This document shows, one piece after another, positions 34,044-48,326 of a stretch of 64,000 nucleotides of DNA. Position numbers and translations under genes: made by a program. Each line of letters starts with the position of its first letter. Position 1 is the first letter of the stretch. Location of the stretch: positions 1-64,000 of the forward strand of contig DATAOI010000092.1 in NCBI GenBank assembly GCA_036265815.1, in the 5' to 3' direction. The stretch is from Gemmatimonadales bacterium. Lineage in GTDB: Bacteria; Gemmatimonadota; Gemmatimonadetes; Gemmatimonadales; GWC2-71-9. The notes under the pieces are model-generated. The model did no database searches, had not been told where the DNA came from, and saw only the letters and a program-made list of their open reading frames with translations.

Positions 34044-34544
34044 ATGACACTCGCCGGTCGCGTTCGCGCTTGGCTTCCGCTCACGCTGTCTCTCGCACTG
34101 CTCCTCCCGACCGTAGCTATGGGCCAGGGAGTCGAGCAACCCCACGTCCCGGTACGGAAAGCCCTCGATGAGATCAGAGTCTTACGCGCGGAATACGCCG
34201 AAGCGTTCAACAAACAGGACGCGGCGACGCTGGTGGACGTATATGCGCCGGATGCCACCATGATCGACGCTGACGGTACGATGCTGACCGGCAAGGACGC
34301 GATACGGAAGAGGATCGAGGCCGGTCCATGGGGGACCCTGTCGATCGACTCGGATACCGTGCGAGTTTTTGGGAACACTGCCTATGACATTGGAACCGCG
34401 CGCATCTCGCACAAGGGCGGGGGCGAGGACGTCAGCCACTATCTGGTCGTCCTTCGGCGTGGAATCAAGGAGTGGAAGGTCAGCAGCATCGCGCAGGTGC
34501 CAGAAACCAAAAAAGGGAACGCCAGCGATTCGGCGGGACACTGA
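34044..34544 (+). CDS. Exported NTF2-like (DUF4440/SgcJ-type) protein
   Basis: The 166-residue protein has a clear signal peptide (LPLTLSLALLLPTVAMGQG) and an NTF2-like domain. Typical are L-R-A-E-Y-A-E-A-F-N-K-Q-D-A-A-T-L, V-Y-A-P-D-A-T-M-I and LTGKDAIRKRIEAG, then the strands around A-Y-D-I-G-T-A. Such proteins bind small molecules or act as accessory domains; no catalytic dyad is obvious. The ATG at 34044 begins the signal peptide; the earlier in-frame ATG at 34002 lacks support. Confidence 0.78.
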   Translation: MTLAGRVRAWLPLTLSLALLLPTVAMGQGVEQPHVPVRKALDEIRVLRAEYAEAFNKQDAATLVDVYAPDATMIDADGTMLTGKDAIRKRIEAGPWGTLSIDSDTVRVFGNTAYDIGTARISHKGGGEDVSHYLVVLRRGIKEWKVSSIAQVPETKKGNASDSAGH

Positions 34545-34585
34545 TAGGCCCTGGGTGCAGCAGGACGGAGGCGGACAGGCTCCTT

Positions 34586-35023
34586 ATGATGCGCATCTCG
34601 TCCCTGTCAATCGTGACGGGTTTGGCGCTCGCCGCGTGTGGCGGCGACTCGACTGGTCCGAAGGATGTGTTCCCCGAGGCCAAGGGCGTCTATGAGGTCA
34701 ACGGCAGCTTCGACGGAATCTCCACCTCGGATGCACACTTCAGCGGTGCTCTCACGCTTACCCAGATCTCCCGGGAGACTGGCACACTTGGCGGGAGCGC
34801 GGCATACACGGTGATCATCGGGACCCAGAGTTATGACTTCACTGAGGACAGTCTGTCCGCCGCCACCGTTTCGGCGAATGGCGTCGTGACCTACACGATG
34901 GGTGAGGGGGGATCAACCTGGACCTTCACGGGAACGCTCTCTGGACCCTCCATCGTAGACGGGCATCATACTCTCTCTGAGAGCTCGGGCTCGGTCTCAG
35001 GCGCTTGGACAGCCACTCGCTAG
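34586..35023 (+). CDS. Small lipoprotein of unknown function
   Basis: The 145-residue protein has a clean lipobox (L-A-L-A-A-C-G-G-D-S-T-G-P-K) followed by a Ser/Thr/Gly-rich, all-beta mature domain (G-V-Y-E-V-N-G-S-F-D-G-I, then GALTLTQISRETGTLGGSA). The sequence suggests a small calycin-like or beta-sandwich barrel. Two adjacent ATG codons (34586 and 34589) are possible starts. It follows the NTF2-like gene by 41 bases and may be co-transcribed. Confidence 0.7.
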   Translation: MMRISSLSIVTGLALAACGGDSTGPKDVFPEAKGVYEVNGSFDGISTSDAHFSGALTLTQISRETGTLGGSAAYTVIIGTQSYDFTEDSLSAATVSANGVVTYTMGEGGSTWTFTGTLSGPSIVDGHHTLSESSGSVSGAWTATR

Positions 35024-35215
35024 GAACGCAAGCGCCAATCGCCCGCGCACTCTGGATTGGGGCCTGGGCTGGACTATCATTGATTGTCCCAGAGCCCCTC
35101 TACACGTTAAGATAGGCTGCATGTCGAGTTATTCGGTCAAGGTTCGCCCTCCCCGGTCCGGCCGGCCGGGGAGCAATGCCCACCGCAACGCCCCCTGAGA
35201 TGCAGGTAGGTCGCG

Positions 35216-35395
35216 ATGTCCTTCACTCAATGTCCGGACTGCGGGCTAGCGATTACGTATGCCGCATCCACCTGTCCACTCTGTCAGGCAAGTCTCATTC
35301 GTATCAATCGGCGCAGGGCGCTGCTCTGGGCCACCCTTATCGGCGAGTTCCTGCTGCTGCTTTTCTTGAATGTTCTGGGCAGGGCACACGGATAG
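35216..35395 (+). CDS. Small zinc-ribbon membrane protein, 59 residues
   Basis: This short ORF reads M-S-F-T-Q-C-P-D-C-G at the start and T-C-P-L-C-Q at 19-24. The two Cys-x2-Cys knuckles 10 residues apart fit a zinc ribbon. A basic stretch R-I-N-R-R-R and a membrane helix (ALLWATLIGEFLLLLFLNVL) follow, with the C-terminus outside. A ribosome-binding site (AGGTAGG) lies at a good distance. Such proteins are often regulators or assembly factors at the membrane; no function can be assigned. Easily missed by length filters. Confidence 0.65.
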   Translation: MSFTQCPDCGLAITYAASTCPLCQASLIRINRRRALLWATLIGEFLLLLFLNVLGRAHG

Positions 35396-35536
35396 CAGCG
35401 AATCGTAAACGGCCTCAACCCTGACCCCGGGCACGCCGCGGGCGGTCGGGTGCTACCTGCCTCAGGGTCGGCTTCAAGGCAGTCTGGATGTGCTCGTCTA
35501 GCGAGCCGAACCACCTACCGAGAGTGAGCTGCAGCG

Positions 35537-35740
35537 ATGACTCTCCCGACCAAAGCCAGGTGGCCCTACCGTCCCGCACTGCTGCTGGCCGCGGTCGCGC
35601 TCCTCCTTGCGATGGCAGCGATGCTCTCTGCGCTCTGGCTCAGTAGCCTGCTCTTCGTGGCCGCAGTCGCCTTCGCATTGGTCGCGGTGCTGCACTTCTG
35701 GCGAAAATGGCTGTGGCAGCGCGCCAACCGGCCGGAGTAA
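35537..35740 (+). CDS. Small two-span membrane protein, 67 residues
   Basis: The protein consists of two hydrophobic helices (RPALLLAAVALLLAMAAMLS and LLFVAAVAFALVAVLHFW) with basic ends (T-K-A-R-W-P-Y-R and W-R-K-W-L-W-Q-R). A hairpin with both termini inside is expected. No family recognised. It lies convergent to the DUF983 remnant. Confidence 0.5.
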   Translation: MTLPTKARWPYRPALLLAAVALLLAMAAMLSALWLSSLLFVAAVAFALVAVLHFWRKWLWQRANRPE

Positions 35741-35761
35741 GCCGGGAGCCGGAGACCAGCC

Positions 35762-36068
35762 TTAGGGAGCCGTGAAGTCCTCCGGCCCTGGCGGTCGGAA
35801 ACTCAAGTCGAAGGCCAGAAACGTGGTCTTGGAGAATGGATAGAAGAGCACCGGCAGGACCCCCATCAGCGCCACGCCGCCATACTGGAGGAGGGTCCAG
35901 GGCGCATCCGGCAGTGTGGCTACCAGAACCGCGACAAAAATAGCCGCGAACACCAGCTCGGCCACTCTTGAACCAGCTCCGCTAGAGTCCCCCGCCGCCG
36001 CAGTTGGGGCAGCGGAGCCGTATCGCCCGCCAGTAGAGCGGGGCCACACGCCGCGTCGTGGGGTCCAT
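35762..36068 (-). pseudogene. Decayed DUF983-type zinc-ribbon membrane protein
   Basis: The ATG at 36068-36066 opens a frame reading YWRAIRLRCPNCGGGGL, a typical DUF983 N-terminus with a Cys-x2-Cys knuckle, then hits a TAG. Past the stop the same frame reads R-S-W-F-K-S, as the family expects. The membrane part (VAELVFAAIFVAVLVATLPD, then GVALMGVLPVLFYPFSKTTF and A-F-D-L-S-F-R-P-P-G) continues in another frame to the TAA at 35764-35762. The second Cys knuckle and the G-Y-F-L-G-A region are missing, so a deletion plus frameshift has destroyed the gene. Confidence 0.7.
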
Positions 36069-36147
36069 GAGGCGAATCTAGAATGACGGGGACAAATGTT
36101 CGAGGGAACGCGCCGCGCCGGCCGCCTCGAGTCAGGAGGTCGATCTC

Positions 36148-36375
36148 TTGCCAGTTCCGTCACCACGGGTCATCGGAGAGGCGCGCGTTCGAGCGGAGCA
36201 CGCCCGCCGCGCCCTCGGGTTGAATCCGCGCGTCTGGTATCCCATCCTCGAGCGTAACCCGGAGTCCTCGGAGCCGGTGGCGCGGTCGGGCTATCTCTGG
36301 ATCGAGGTGGACGGTGAGCCCCGTCAGGTCTGGGCCAGGCACTTTCACATCCGGACGGAGGAGAGCGGGGAGTAG
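36148..36375 (+). CDS. Small hypothetical protein, 75 residues
   Basis: A basic, Arg/Glu-rich soluble protein with A-R-V-R-A-E-H-A-R-R-A-L-G-L, then V-W-Y-P-I-L-E-R-N-P and a C-terminal strand region Y-L-W-I-E-V-D-G-E-P-R-Q-V-W. The TTG start at 36148 is decided by a near-perfect Shine-Dalgarno CAGGAGGT at 36133-36140, seven bases upstream; no ATG or GTG is close. No family recognised. Confidence 0.6.
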   Translation: MPVPSPRVIGEARVRAEHARRALGLNPRVWYPILERNPESSEPVARSGYLWIEVDGEPRQVWARHFHIRTEESGE

Positions 36376-36397
36376 CGGCTATTTACCGGAGCGGACC

Positions 36398-36493
36398 ATG
36401 GGTCTCGAGATCATCGTGGGAGTGGCCGCAGGCGTATTGATCGCCGCAGTATACCTGATGAAGCGCGCGGCGAGGGCCAAGCGGGAACAGTGA
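36398..36493 (+). CDS. Small single-span membrane peptide, 31 residues
   Basis: The ORF encodes one hydrophobic helix (LEIIVGVAAGVLIAAVYLM) followed by K-R-A-A-R-A-K-R-E-Q, giving an N-out, C-in orientation. GGAG lies seven bases before the ATG. It starts 22 bases after the 75-residue gene and may be translated with it. Very short, so it is a suggestion rather than a firm call. Confidence 0.4.
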   Translation: MGLEIIVGVAAGVLIAAVYLMKRAARAKREQ

Positions 36494-36519
36494 GGAACCG
36501 GTGGCCATGAGGCCGCGGC

Positions 36520-38829
36520 CTACGATGCCACGACCTTTCCGTCGAGCATCTCCCGGACCTTGCGTGCCAGCTCTTCCGGCATGAACGGCTTCTGCTGAAA
36601 GGGCAGCCCAGGGTCGAGCAGGCCCCGCTGCACGACATCGTCACCGGTGTACCCCGACATGTAGAGCACCGGCAGGCTCGGATTTATCAGGGCGACCCGC
36701 CGTCCCAGCTCCCGGCCACCCATCTCGGGCATGACGACGTCGGAGATCATGAGATCGACCCGCAGGGCTCCCTCCTCGAGCAGCGCCAGAGCCAGGACCC
36801 CGTTGGCCGCTTCGACCACGCAGTAGCCGTACTCCCGCAGTCCGCGTGACGCCATCCCACGCACCAGCGCTTCGTCTTCCACCACCAGGATGGTCTCCGT
36901 ACCCAGGCAGGGCGCGGGCGGGGGCGCCGGCACCGGGCGGTCGGGAAGCGCAGTCGAGAGCTGGGGAAGGTAGACCTTGAACGTGGTCCCGTGGCCCGGC
37001 TCGCTGTACACCCAGACGAAGCCCTCGCTCTGCTTGACGATGCCATACACGGTCGAAAGGCCGAGACCGGAGCCCTGGCCCACGGGCTTGGTGGTGTAGA
37101 ATGGCTCGAAGATGCGAGTCTGCAGCTCCCGATCCATGCCGCATCCATCGTCGCTCACGGTGAGCAGGACGTACGGGCCGGAGGCGATGTTCGCTTCATT
37201 GTGCCGTTGGGCGTACACCTCGTCGAGCGATGCCGTGCCGGTGGCGATGGTGACTCGTCCCTGCTCACCCAGGGCGTCGCGCGCGTTGAGCACCAGGTTC
37301 ATGAGGACCTGCTCGAGCTGGGCTCCGTCCGCCCGGATCTGTCCGATGGTAGGCGAGAGCCGCAGCTCGAGGAGGTGCTGCTCGGACAGCGAGCGGCGCA
37401 GCATCTTCTCCATCCCCAGAACCACGGCGTTCAGGTCGAGCAGCTGCGGCCGCAGCATCTGCTGGCGGGTGAAGGCGAGCAGTTGCCGGGTCACGTCGGC
37501 GGCGCGGCTGCCGGCCCGGATGATCTCCTCCAGGTCGCCGCGACGATCATCGGTGGGATCGAGAGTCTGCAGCAGGAACCGGCTGAACCCGATCACGCCG
37601 GTCATCATGTTGTTGACCTCGTGGGCCATGCCGCCGGCGAGCCGTCCTGCGGCCTGCAGGCGTTCCGTCCGGCGGAGGTGCTCCTCCACCCGTTTCCGCT
37701 CGGTGACGTCGCGATAGATCCCCCGGATCATCACGGGGCGGCCGTTGGCACTGGTGCAGCTCAGGTTCCCTTCGACCGTAATGCTGCCGCCCTCGCGGGT
37801 GAGAAAGACCAGCTCCACGTGGGTCAGCGTCTCGCCGCCGAGCACCCGCTCGATGAGCTCGCGGTAGCGGTCGCGGCTTTCGGGGTGGATCACGTCCAGC
37901 AGGGCGAGCCGGCGGATCTCCTCCCCGGAGTATCCGACCCGCTGCTGCCAGGCATGGTTGACATAGCGGAACGTCCCATCGGGCGCGGTCATGCAGACCA
38001 GATCGCTGGCATTGTCGAACAGGTCGCGATAGCGCTCCTCGCTGGCGCGCAGCAACTGCTCGGCGCCTTTCCGCTCGCTCACGTCACGCGCGTCGAGGCA
38101 GATCCCGATCACGTCGCCGCGCTCGTCGATCACCGGCGTGGTGGTGATCTCGAACCAGCGCTCGACCTGGTCGACATCCCGGAGACTCAGCTCGACGGTG
38201 GACGTCTCACCCCGGAGGGCGGCCTGAAGCAACGGCACCGCCTGGGGCACGAACTGCCGGACCTCGTCGCCTTCCCGGGGCCGGCGACCCAGGATGCGCT
38301 CCGACCACTCCCCGGCGGTGCGGTTCAGCGCCTGAATGGTGCCGTCCCGGTCGACCAGCACGAAGCACTGCAGGCTGTTGTTGAAGATTGCGCGCAGGTT
38401 GGCCTCCGAACGGCGCAGGGCGGCTTCGGCCCGGGCCTGCTCGGTCTGGAGGTGCACCCGCTCCAGGGCTCCTTCGATCGCCGGGCCGATCCGCGCCAGA
38501 TTGCTCTTGAGCAGGTAGTCGGTGGCACCGGCTTTCATGCAGCCGACCGCCGTCTCCTCATTGACCGAGCCGGTGACGATGAGGAAGGGAACGCTCGGCG
38601 CACGCTGGCGCGCCACCGCGAGGGCCGACATGCCGTCGAACCGGGGGAGGGTATAGTCCGAGAGGATCACGTCGGGCCGGAAATCCGCGAGCTCCTGCAC
38701 GAAGGACTCGCGGGTGTCGACGCACCGAGAGGTGAAAGGAATACGGGCGCGGGCGAGCTCGTATTCCACGAGCTCGGCGTCCATCGGAACATCCTCGAGA
38801 ATCAGGATCCGCAGCGGGTCCGTCAGCAT
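36520..38829 (-). CDS. Hybrid sensor kinase REC-PAS-PAS-HisKA-HATPase-REC
   Basis: This 769-residue soluble hybrid kinase has no membrane segment. Domains in order: receiver (1-125, phosphoacceptor D58 in VILSDYTLPRFDG), two PAS domains (about 145-270 and 275-395), HisKA with phosphorylated H403 (MAHEVNN), HATPase (N box VLNARDAL, G boxes DDGCGMD and GQGSGLGLS), and a second receiver (650-769, D697 in ISDVVMPEMGG). It belongs to the NtrB-like HPK4 type. The ATG at 38829 was chosen because the first receiver starts there (P-L-R-I-L-I-L-E-D); the frame to 39027 has no domain. It is divergent from the poly-HAMP kinase. Confidence 0.93.
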   Translation of the reverse strand: MLTDPLRILILEDVPMDAELVEYELARARIPFTSRCVDTRESFVQELADFRPDVILSDYTLPRFDGMSALAVARQRAPSVPFLIVTGSVNEETAVGCMKAGATDYLLKSNLARIGPAIEGALERVHLQTEQARAEAALRRSEANLRAIFNNSLQCFVLVDRDGTIQALNRTAGEWSERILGRRPREGDEVRQFVPQAVPLLQAALRGETSTVELSLRDVDQVERWFEITTTPVIDERGDVIGICLDARDVSERKGAEQLLRASEERYRDLFDNASDLVCMTAPDGTFRYVNHAWQQRVGYSGEEIRRLALLDVIHPESRDRYRELIERVLGGETLTHVELVFLTREGGSITVEGNLSCTSANGRPVMIRGIYRDVTERKRVEEHLRRTERLQAAGRLAGGMAHEVNNMMTGVIGFSRFLLQTLDPTDDRRGDLEEIIRAGSRAADVTRQLLAFTRQQMLRPQLLDLNAVVLGMEKMLRRSLSEQHLLELRLSPTIGQIRADGAQLEQVLMNLVLNARDALGEQGRVTIATGTASLDEVYAQRHNEANIASGPYVLLTVSDDGCGMDRELQTRIFEPFYTTKPVGQGSGLGLSTVYGIVKQSEGFVWVYSEPGHGTTFKVYLPQLSTALPDRPVPAPPPAPCLGTETILVVEDEALVRGMASRGLREYGYCVVEAANGVLALALLEEGALRVDLMISDVVMPEMGGRELGRRVALINPSLPVLYMSGYTGDDVVQRGLLDPGLPFQQKPFMPEELARKVREMLDGKVVAS

Positions 38830-38964
38830 GCGCGTGCCTCTGGTCGTGGATGCTGGAGGGTGGACCGGAACACAGGATGCTCCCACTGGAAAGATCGCGT
38901 CAAGCGTCGTAAGTATGAGCGACAACCGCGCCGGTCGATAGGGCTCGCACGTGCCGGCTGATCG

Positions 38965-38980
38965 TGTGACCCTAGTCACA
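38965..38980. promoter_or_regulatory. CRP/FNR-family-type palindrome
   Basis: TGTGACCCTAGTCACA is an exact TGTGA-N6-TCACA palindrome, the consensus for CRP-type regulators. It lies 136 bases before the ATG of the leftward kinase and 74 bases before the ATG of the rightward poly-HAMP kinase, so it could control both. The regulator is not in the window. Confidence 0.6.
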
Positions 38981-39054
38981 GCGCTAAGTCCAAGCACCAC
39001 GCGATCTTTGGCAATCTCACCAGCCACAGACGTCCCAGTTCAAACGGAGTGTTC

Positions 39055-44909
<5,855 letters not shown>

Positions 44910-44913
<4 letters not shown>

Positions 44914-46130
44914 GCGCTCTCCGCCCGCCGGCCGCCCTGCCCGTGGCCCCGGCGCCCGCGCCGGCGCCGGCGGAGGACCGGGTGAACATCCTGATGGTGG
45001 ACGACCAGCCGGCCAACCTGCTGGCGCTCGAGGCCATGCTGCAGGAGCTGGGACAGAACCTGGTCCACGCCAGCTCCGGCCGGGAGGCACTCAAGTGCGT
45101 CCTGAGCCAGGACTTTGCCGTCATTCTGCTGGACGTAAAGATGCCGGAGATGGACGGGTTCGAGACCGCGACCCTCATTCGGCAGCGGGACAAGTCGCGG
45201 GACACGCCCATCATCTTCCTCACCGCGGCCGACCGGAGTCAGACCCAGGCGGTCCGAGGCTACGCGCTTGGCGCGGTGGACTACCTGGTGAAGCCGGTCG
45301 TTCCCGAGTTCGTCCGGTCCAAGGTGGCCGTGTTCGTGGAGCTGGCCAAGAAGAACGCGCTACTCCAGCGCCAGGCGCAGCTGCTCCGCCAGGGCGAGCA
45401 GGAGGCACGCGACCTGGCCGAGACGCGGGCGGAGCTGGTGCGCGACCTGGAGCACAAGAACCGCGAGCTGGAGAGCTTCAGCTATGCGGTGTCCCACGAC
45501 CTCCGCGCCCCGCTCCGGCGGATCGACGCCTTCGGCCGGGCGCTGGAGGAGACGCAGGGAGAGCGGTTGGACGACGCCGGGCGCCATTTCCTGGGGCGGG
45601 TCCGCGAGGCCAGCCAGCAGATGATGCAGCTGATCGACGACGTGCTCTACCTCTCCCGGGTCACTCGGACCGAGCTCCGGGAGCAGGAGGTGGACCTCAG
45701 CGGCCTGGTGGAGCTGCTGCTCGACCGCATGCGGGAGGCGGAGCCCGCGCGAGCGGTGGAGGTGAAGATCCGGCCCGGCGTCGTGGTGGGGGGAGACGGT
45801 CAGCTGCTGCGCATCGCGCTGGAGAACCTGCTCACGAACGCCTGGAAGTTCACCGCGAACGTGCCGGCCCCGCGGGTCGAGTTCGGGACCATGCAGGCGG
45901 GTGGGGAAACCGGGTACTTCGTGCGCGACAACGGGGCGGGCTTCGACATGGCGTACGTCGATCGCCTGTTCGCACCGTTCCAGCGCCTGCACCGCACCAG
46001 CGAGTTTCCCGGCACCGGCATCGGACTTGCCACGGTGCAGCGGATCATCCACCGGCACGGCGGGCGGGTCTGGGCCGAAGGGCTGGTGGGGCAGGGCGCC
46101 ACCTTCTACTTCACCATCGCCCGCGCCTGA
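44910..46130 (+). CDS. Receiver-histidine kinase protein (REC-HisKA-HATPase)
   Basis: This 406-residue soluble protein has an N-terminal receiver (25-145, phosphoacceptor D75 in [13 protein letters not shown]), a coiled-coil linker, HisKA with H196 ([17 protein letters not shown], phytochrome/bacteriophytochrome-like class) and a HATPase with N box [10 protein letters not shown] and G box [13 protein letters not shown]. The Ala/Pro-rich opening of about 20 residues is a linker. The GTG at 44910 overlaps the stop of the poly-HAMP kinase (GTGA), so the two are made together. The receiver could be phosphorylated by that kinase and in turn control this one. Confidence 0.92.
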
Positions 46131-46238
46131 ACAGACGCGCCCCCCGAGGCGAGACACGCGATGGAGCTTGCGGCGGGTCGCGGACCATACAAAGTTTCTC
46201 TGCCCTACGCGCGTCCCGTTCCTTCGATGGATTCAGGC

Positions 46239-46715
46239 ATGACTCAGCCGGACCCGGTGAACCAGTTCCACCGTACCGAACGTCCGGTCGACGGGTACAC
46301 GGTGCTGGTGGTCGACGACGAGGAAGCGGTGCGCCGGCTGGCGGTCCGGATGCTGACCTGGACCGGCTATCAGGCGCTGGAAGCGCGGCACGGGCGGGAG
46401 GCGCTGGTCACCATCGAGCAACACAACGGGCCGATCCACCTGGTGCTCACCGACATCAAGATGCCGGGGATGAGCGGGCGGGAACTCGGACGTCACGTCG
46501 AACGACGCTGGCCCGGCAAGCCCATCCTTTACATGTCCGGCTTCCCGTCGGAGGTGTTTCAGGGCGGGCTGCTCGAGGCCGGCGCGCCCTTCCTCGCCAA
46601 GCCGTTCACCCAGGAAGACCTCGCCGCCAAGGTGCGGGAGCTGCTGGAGGGTCCTGTCAACTCTGGCGGCTCAGCCGGATCCGATGGCCCTGAGAGGCGA
46701 AGGTCACCTGGTTGA
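46239..46715 (+). CDS. Single-domain response regulator
   Basis: The 158-residue CheY-like receiver has acidic pocket D26/D27, phosphoacceptor D72 (VLTDIKMPGMSG), Thr/Ser switch (L-Y-M-S-G) and Lys in L-A-K-P-F. It has no output domain and is related in sequence to the C-terminal receiver of the kinase at 36520. Its final 19 residues (from V-N-S-G-G-S-A) run antisense through the 3' end of a decayed CheX-like gene, so the natural C-terminus may have been altered. Starts at 46161 or 46227 are also possible; 46239 fits the domain. Confidence 0.85.
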   Translation: MTQPDPVNQFHRTERPVDGYTVLVVDDEEAVRRLAVRMLTWTGYQALEARHGREALVTIEQHNGPIHLVLTDIKMPGMSGRELGRHVERRWPGKPILYMSGFPSEVFQGGLLEAGAPFLAKPFTQEDLAAKVRELLEGPVNSGGSAGSDGPERRRSPG

Positions 46716-46828
46716 GCAGCCGGGTCTCCGGCTGCCTTCAGGTTGCCACCCACCATGTTGACCAGCTCTCCCACGCATCCGGCCGCCTCCGCGGCCGTCA
46801 GCTCCGCAGAGGTGCGCCAGGCATGACC
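46657..46828 (-). pseudogene. CheX-like chemotaxis phosphatase remnant (probable)
   Basis: On the minus strand 46828-46733 reads GHAWRTSAELTAAEAAGCV then GELVNMVGGNLKA, close to the central E-L-x-N-M-x-x-G-N-x-K motif of CheX phosphatases. In another frame, 46728-46657 reads E-T-R-L-L-N-Q-V-T-F-A-S-Q-G, then H-R-I-R-L-S-R-Q-S and a TGA stop, matching the family's last strands. The segment that should join them is missing and the frame shifts, so the gene is broken. It overlaps the tail of the response regulator. The assignment is by eye. Confidence 0.5.
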
Positions 46829-47030
46829 GCTCCGCCTTCGGCAGGGGGCGTGTCGAATGGCGCTCGGGGGCATCACCTGTGGTGTTGCACATTGTCGGCA
46901 GGTTCGTCGGGGAGCGGGAGCGGCGCAGGCCAAACCGGGGTGCCGGACAGGGGCTAAAGTGGCACAAATGTTGATCTTTCGTGGCCGACCCTCTAGGCTT
47001 CCACGCAGCGAGTTCGGTGGGAATCACGCT

Positions 47031-48326
47031 ATGATCACTGGGGAGCTGGAGGTCACAGCGGCCGATAAGCCCTCGCGTGCTGACAGGGGCCCAGGAGCTG
47101 CGTTGCGTATCATCTGCCCGACCTATTGGTATCCGCAGCACGCGACGGACACGCAGGCCACGTACGTCCACGACATCAACCGGCACCTGGCTCGGCGGGG
47201 GCATTCGGTCACGGTGGTGACCCCCGGCAACCAGTCGCTGCCCGCCTCCGAGAGCTTCGACGGGGTGAAGGTCATCCGGTTTCCCATGGAGCTCCCGGCC
47301 GATCTCACCTACGGCCGGGTGGCCCAGACCCGGGTGAACTACCTCGGCAAGATCGCCCGCGTCGTGGTGATGAGTCACTATCTCCAGGAGCAGTACCGCG
47401 CCACCATGGCGGCCGCCCGGGAGCACCAGGCCGACGTCATCCATGCGCATTGGGCGATTCCCACCGGGCCGGCGGCCGTCCGGGTGGCGCAACGGCTCCG
47501 GATTCCCTCGGTGATCACCATGCACGGAGGGGATGTCTACGTGAACCCCGAGCAGGGGTACGATTTCCCCACCCGCTGGTACGTCCGCCCCGCGTTGCGC
47601 TGGACCCTCCGGAAGGCGGACGCGCTCACCGCGATCACCGAGGACTGCCGGCAGCATGCGCTCCGCGCCGGCGCGCCGGCAAGCTCGATCCGGCTGGTCT
47701 TCAACGGCACCGACCTGGGCCGCTTCAGCCCCGTCGAGCATGGGAACGGCGCGGCCGACCCGCGCTTCGGCGCTCACATGGTCTTCGCCTGCCGGCAGCT
47801 CTTTCCCCGGAAGGGCATCCGGTTTCTCATCGAGGCCGCGGCCCAGCTCAAGCCGCGGTTCCCCGATCTCAAGGTCGTCGTGGCCGGCGATGGTTTCGAG
47901 CGGCCGGAGCTGGTACGGCTGGCGGCCGAGCTGGGGATCGCGGCCGACGTGACCTTCCTCGGCTGGGTCCCCAACACCGAGCTGCCCAGCTACTACCGGG
48001 CCGCGGCGCTGTCGGTGATACCTTCGCTGGAGGAGGGTTTCGGTATTCCGGCGGCGGAGGCGATGGGCTGCGAGACGCCGGTCGTCGCCAGTGATGCCGG
48101 CGGCCTGCCCGAGGTGGTCGAGGACGGGGTCACCGGCCTGGTGGTCCCCCGCGGCAACAGCGCCGCGCTCGCCGCGGCCATCGGCTCGCTGCTGGCCGAT
48201 CCGGAGCGCCGCATGCGAATGGGGCAGGCGGGACGGGAGCGCGCGTTGCGGTTGTTCGACTGGGATCGCACCGCGGCGCAGTTCGAGGAGATCTATCGTG
48301 AAGTGGGAGCCGGGGCACGCCGGTGA
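47031..48326 (+). CDS. GT4-family glycosyltransferase
   Basis: The 431-residue GT-B enzyme shows an N-terminal D-T-Q-A-T-Y-V-H-D-I-N-R-H-L acceptor motif, HAHWAIPTGP and HGGDVYVNP. The donor half shows FACRQLFPRKGIRFLIEAAA, V-V-A-G-D-G, and L-E-E-G-F-G-I-P-A-A-E-A-M-G-C-E-T-P-V-V. It opens the polysaccharide operon; the following gene starts inside its stop (GTGA). The ATG at 47031 follows GGTGGG; the first 35 residues are an extension before the fold starts at L-R-I-I-C-P-T-Y. The frame from 46857 has no support. Confidence 0.88.
   Translation: MITGELEVTAADKPSRADRGPGAALRIICPTYWYPQHATDTQATYVHDINRHLARRGHSVTVVTPGNQSLPASESFDGVKVIRFPMELPADLTYGRVAQTRVNYLGKIARVVVMSHYLQEQYRATMAAAREHQADVIHAHWAIPTGPAAVRVAQRLRIPSVITMHGGDVYVNPEQGYDFPTRWYVRPALRWTLRKADALTAITEDCRQHALRAGAPASSIRLVFNGTDLGRFSPVEHGNGAADPRFGAHMVFACRQLFPRKGIRFLIEAAAQLKPRFPDLKVVVAGDGFERPELVRLAAELGIAADVTFLGWVPNTELPSYYRAAALSVIPSLEEGFGIPAAEAMGCETPVVASDAGGLPEVVEDGVTGLVVPRGNSAALAAAIGSLLADPERRMRMGQAGRERALRLFDWDRTAAQFEEIYREVGAGARR

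Noticed and set aside
35121-35198. A 25-codon ORF before the zinc-ribbon gene, as a leader peptide
   Set aside because: No ribosome-binding site, unremarkable composition and no codon pattern typical of attenuators; the local CCCCGG/CCGGGG hairpin is a weak GC-rich feature.
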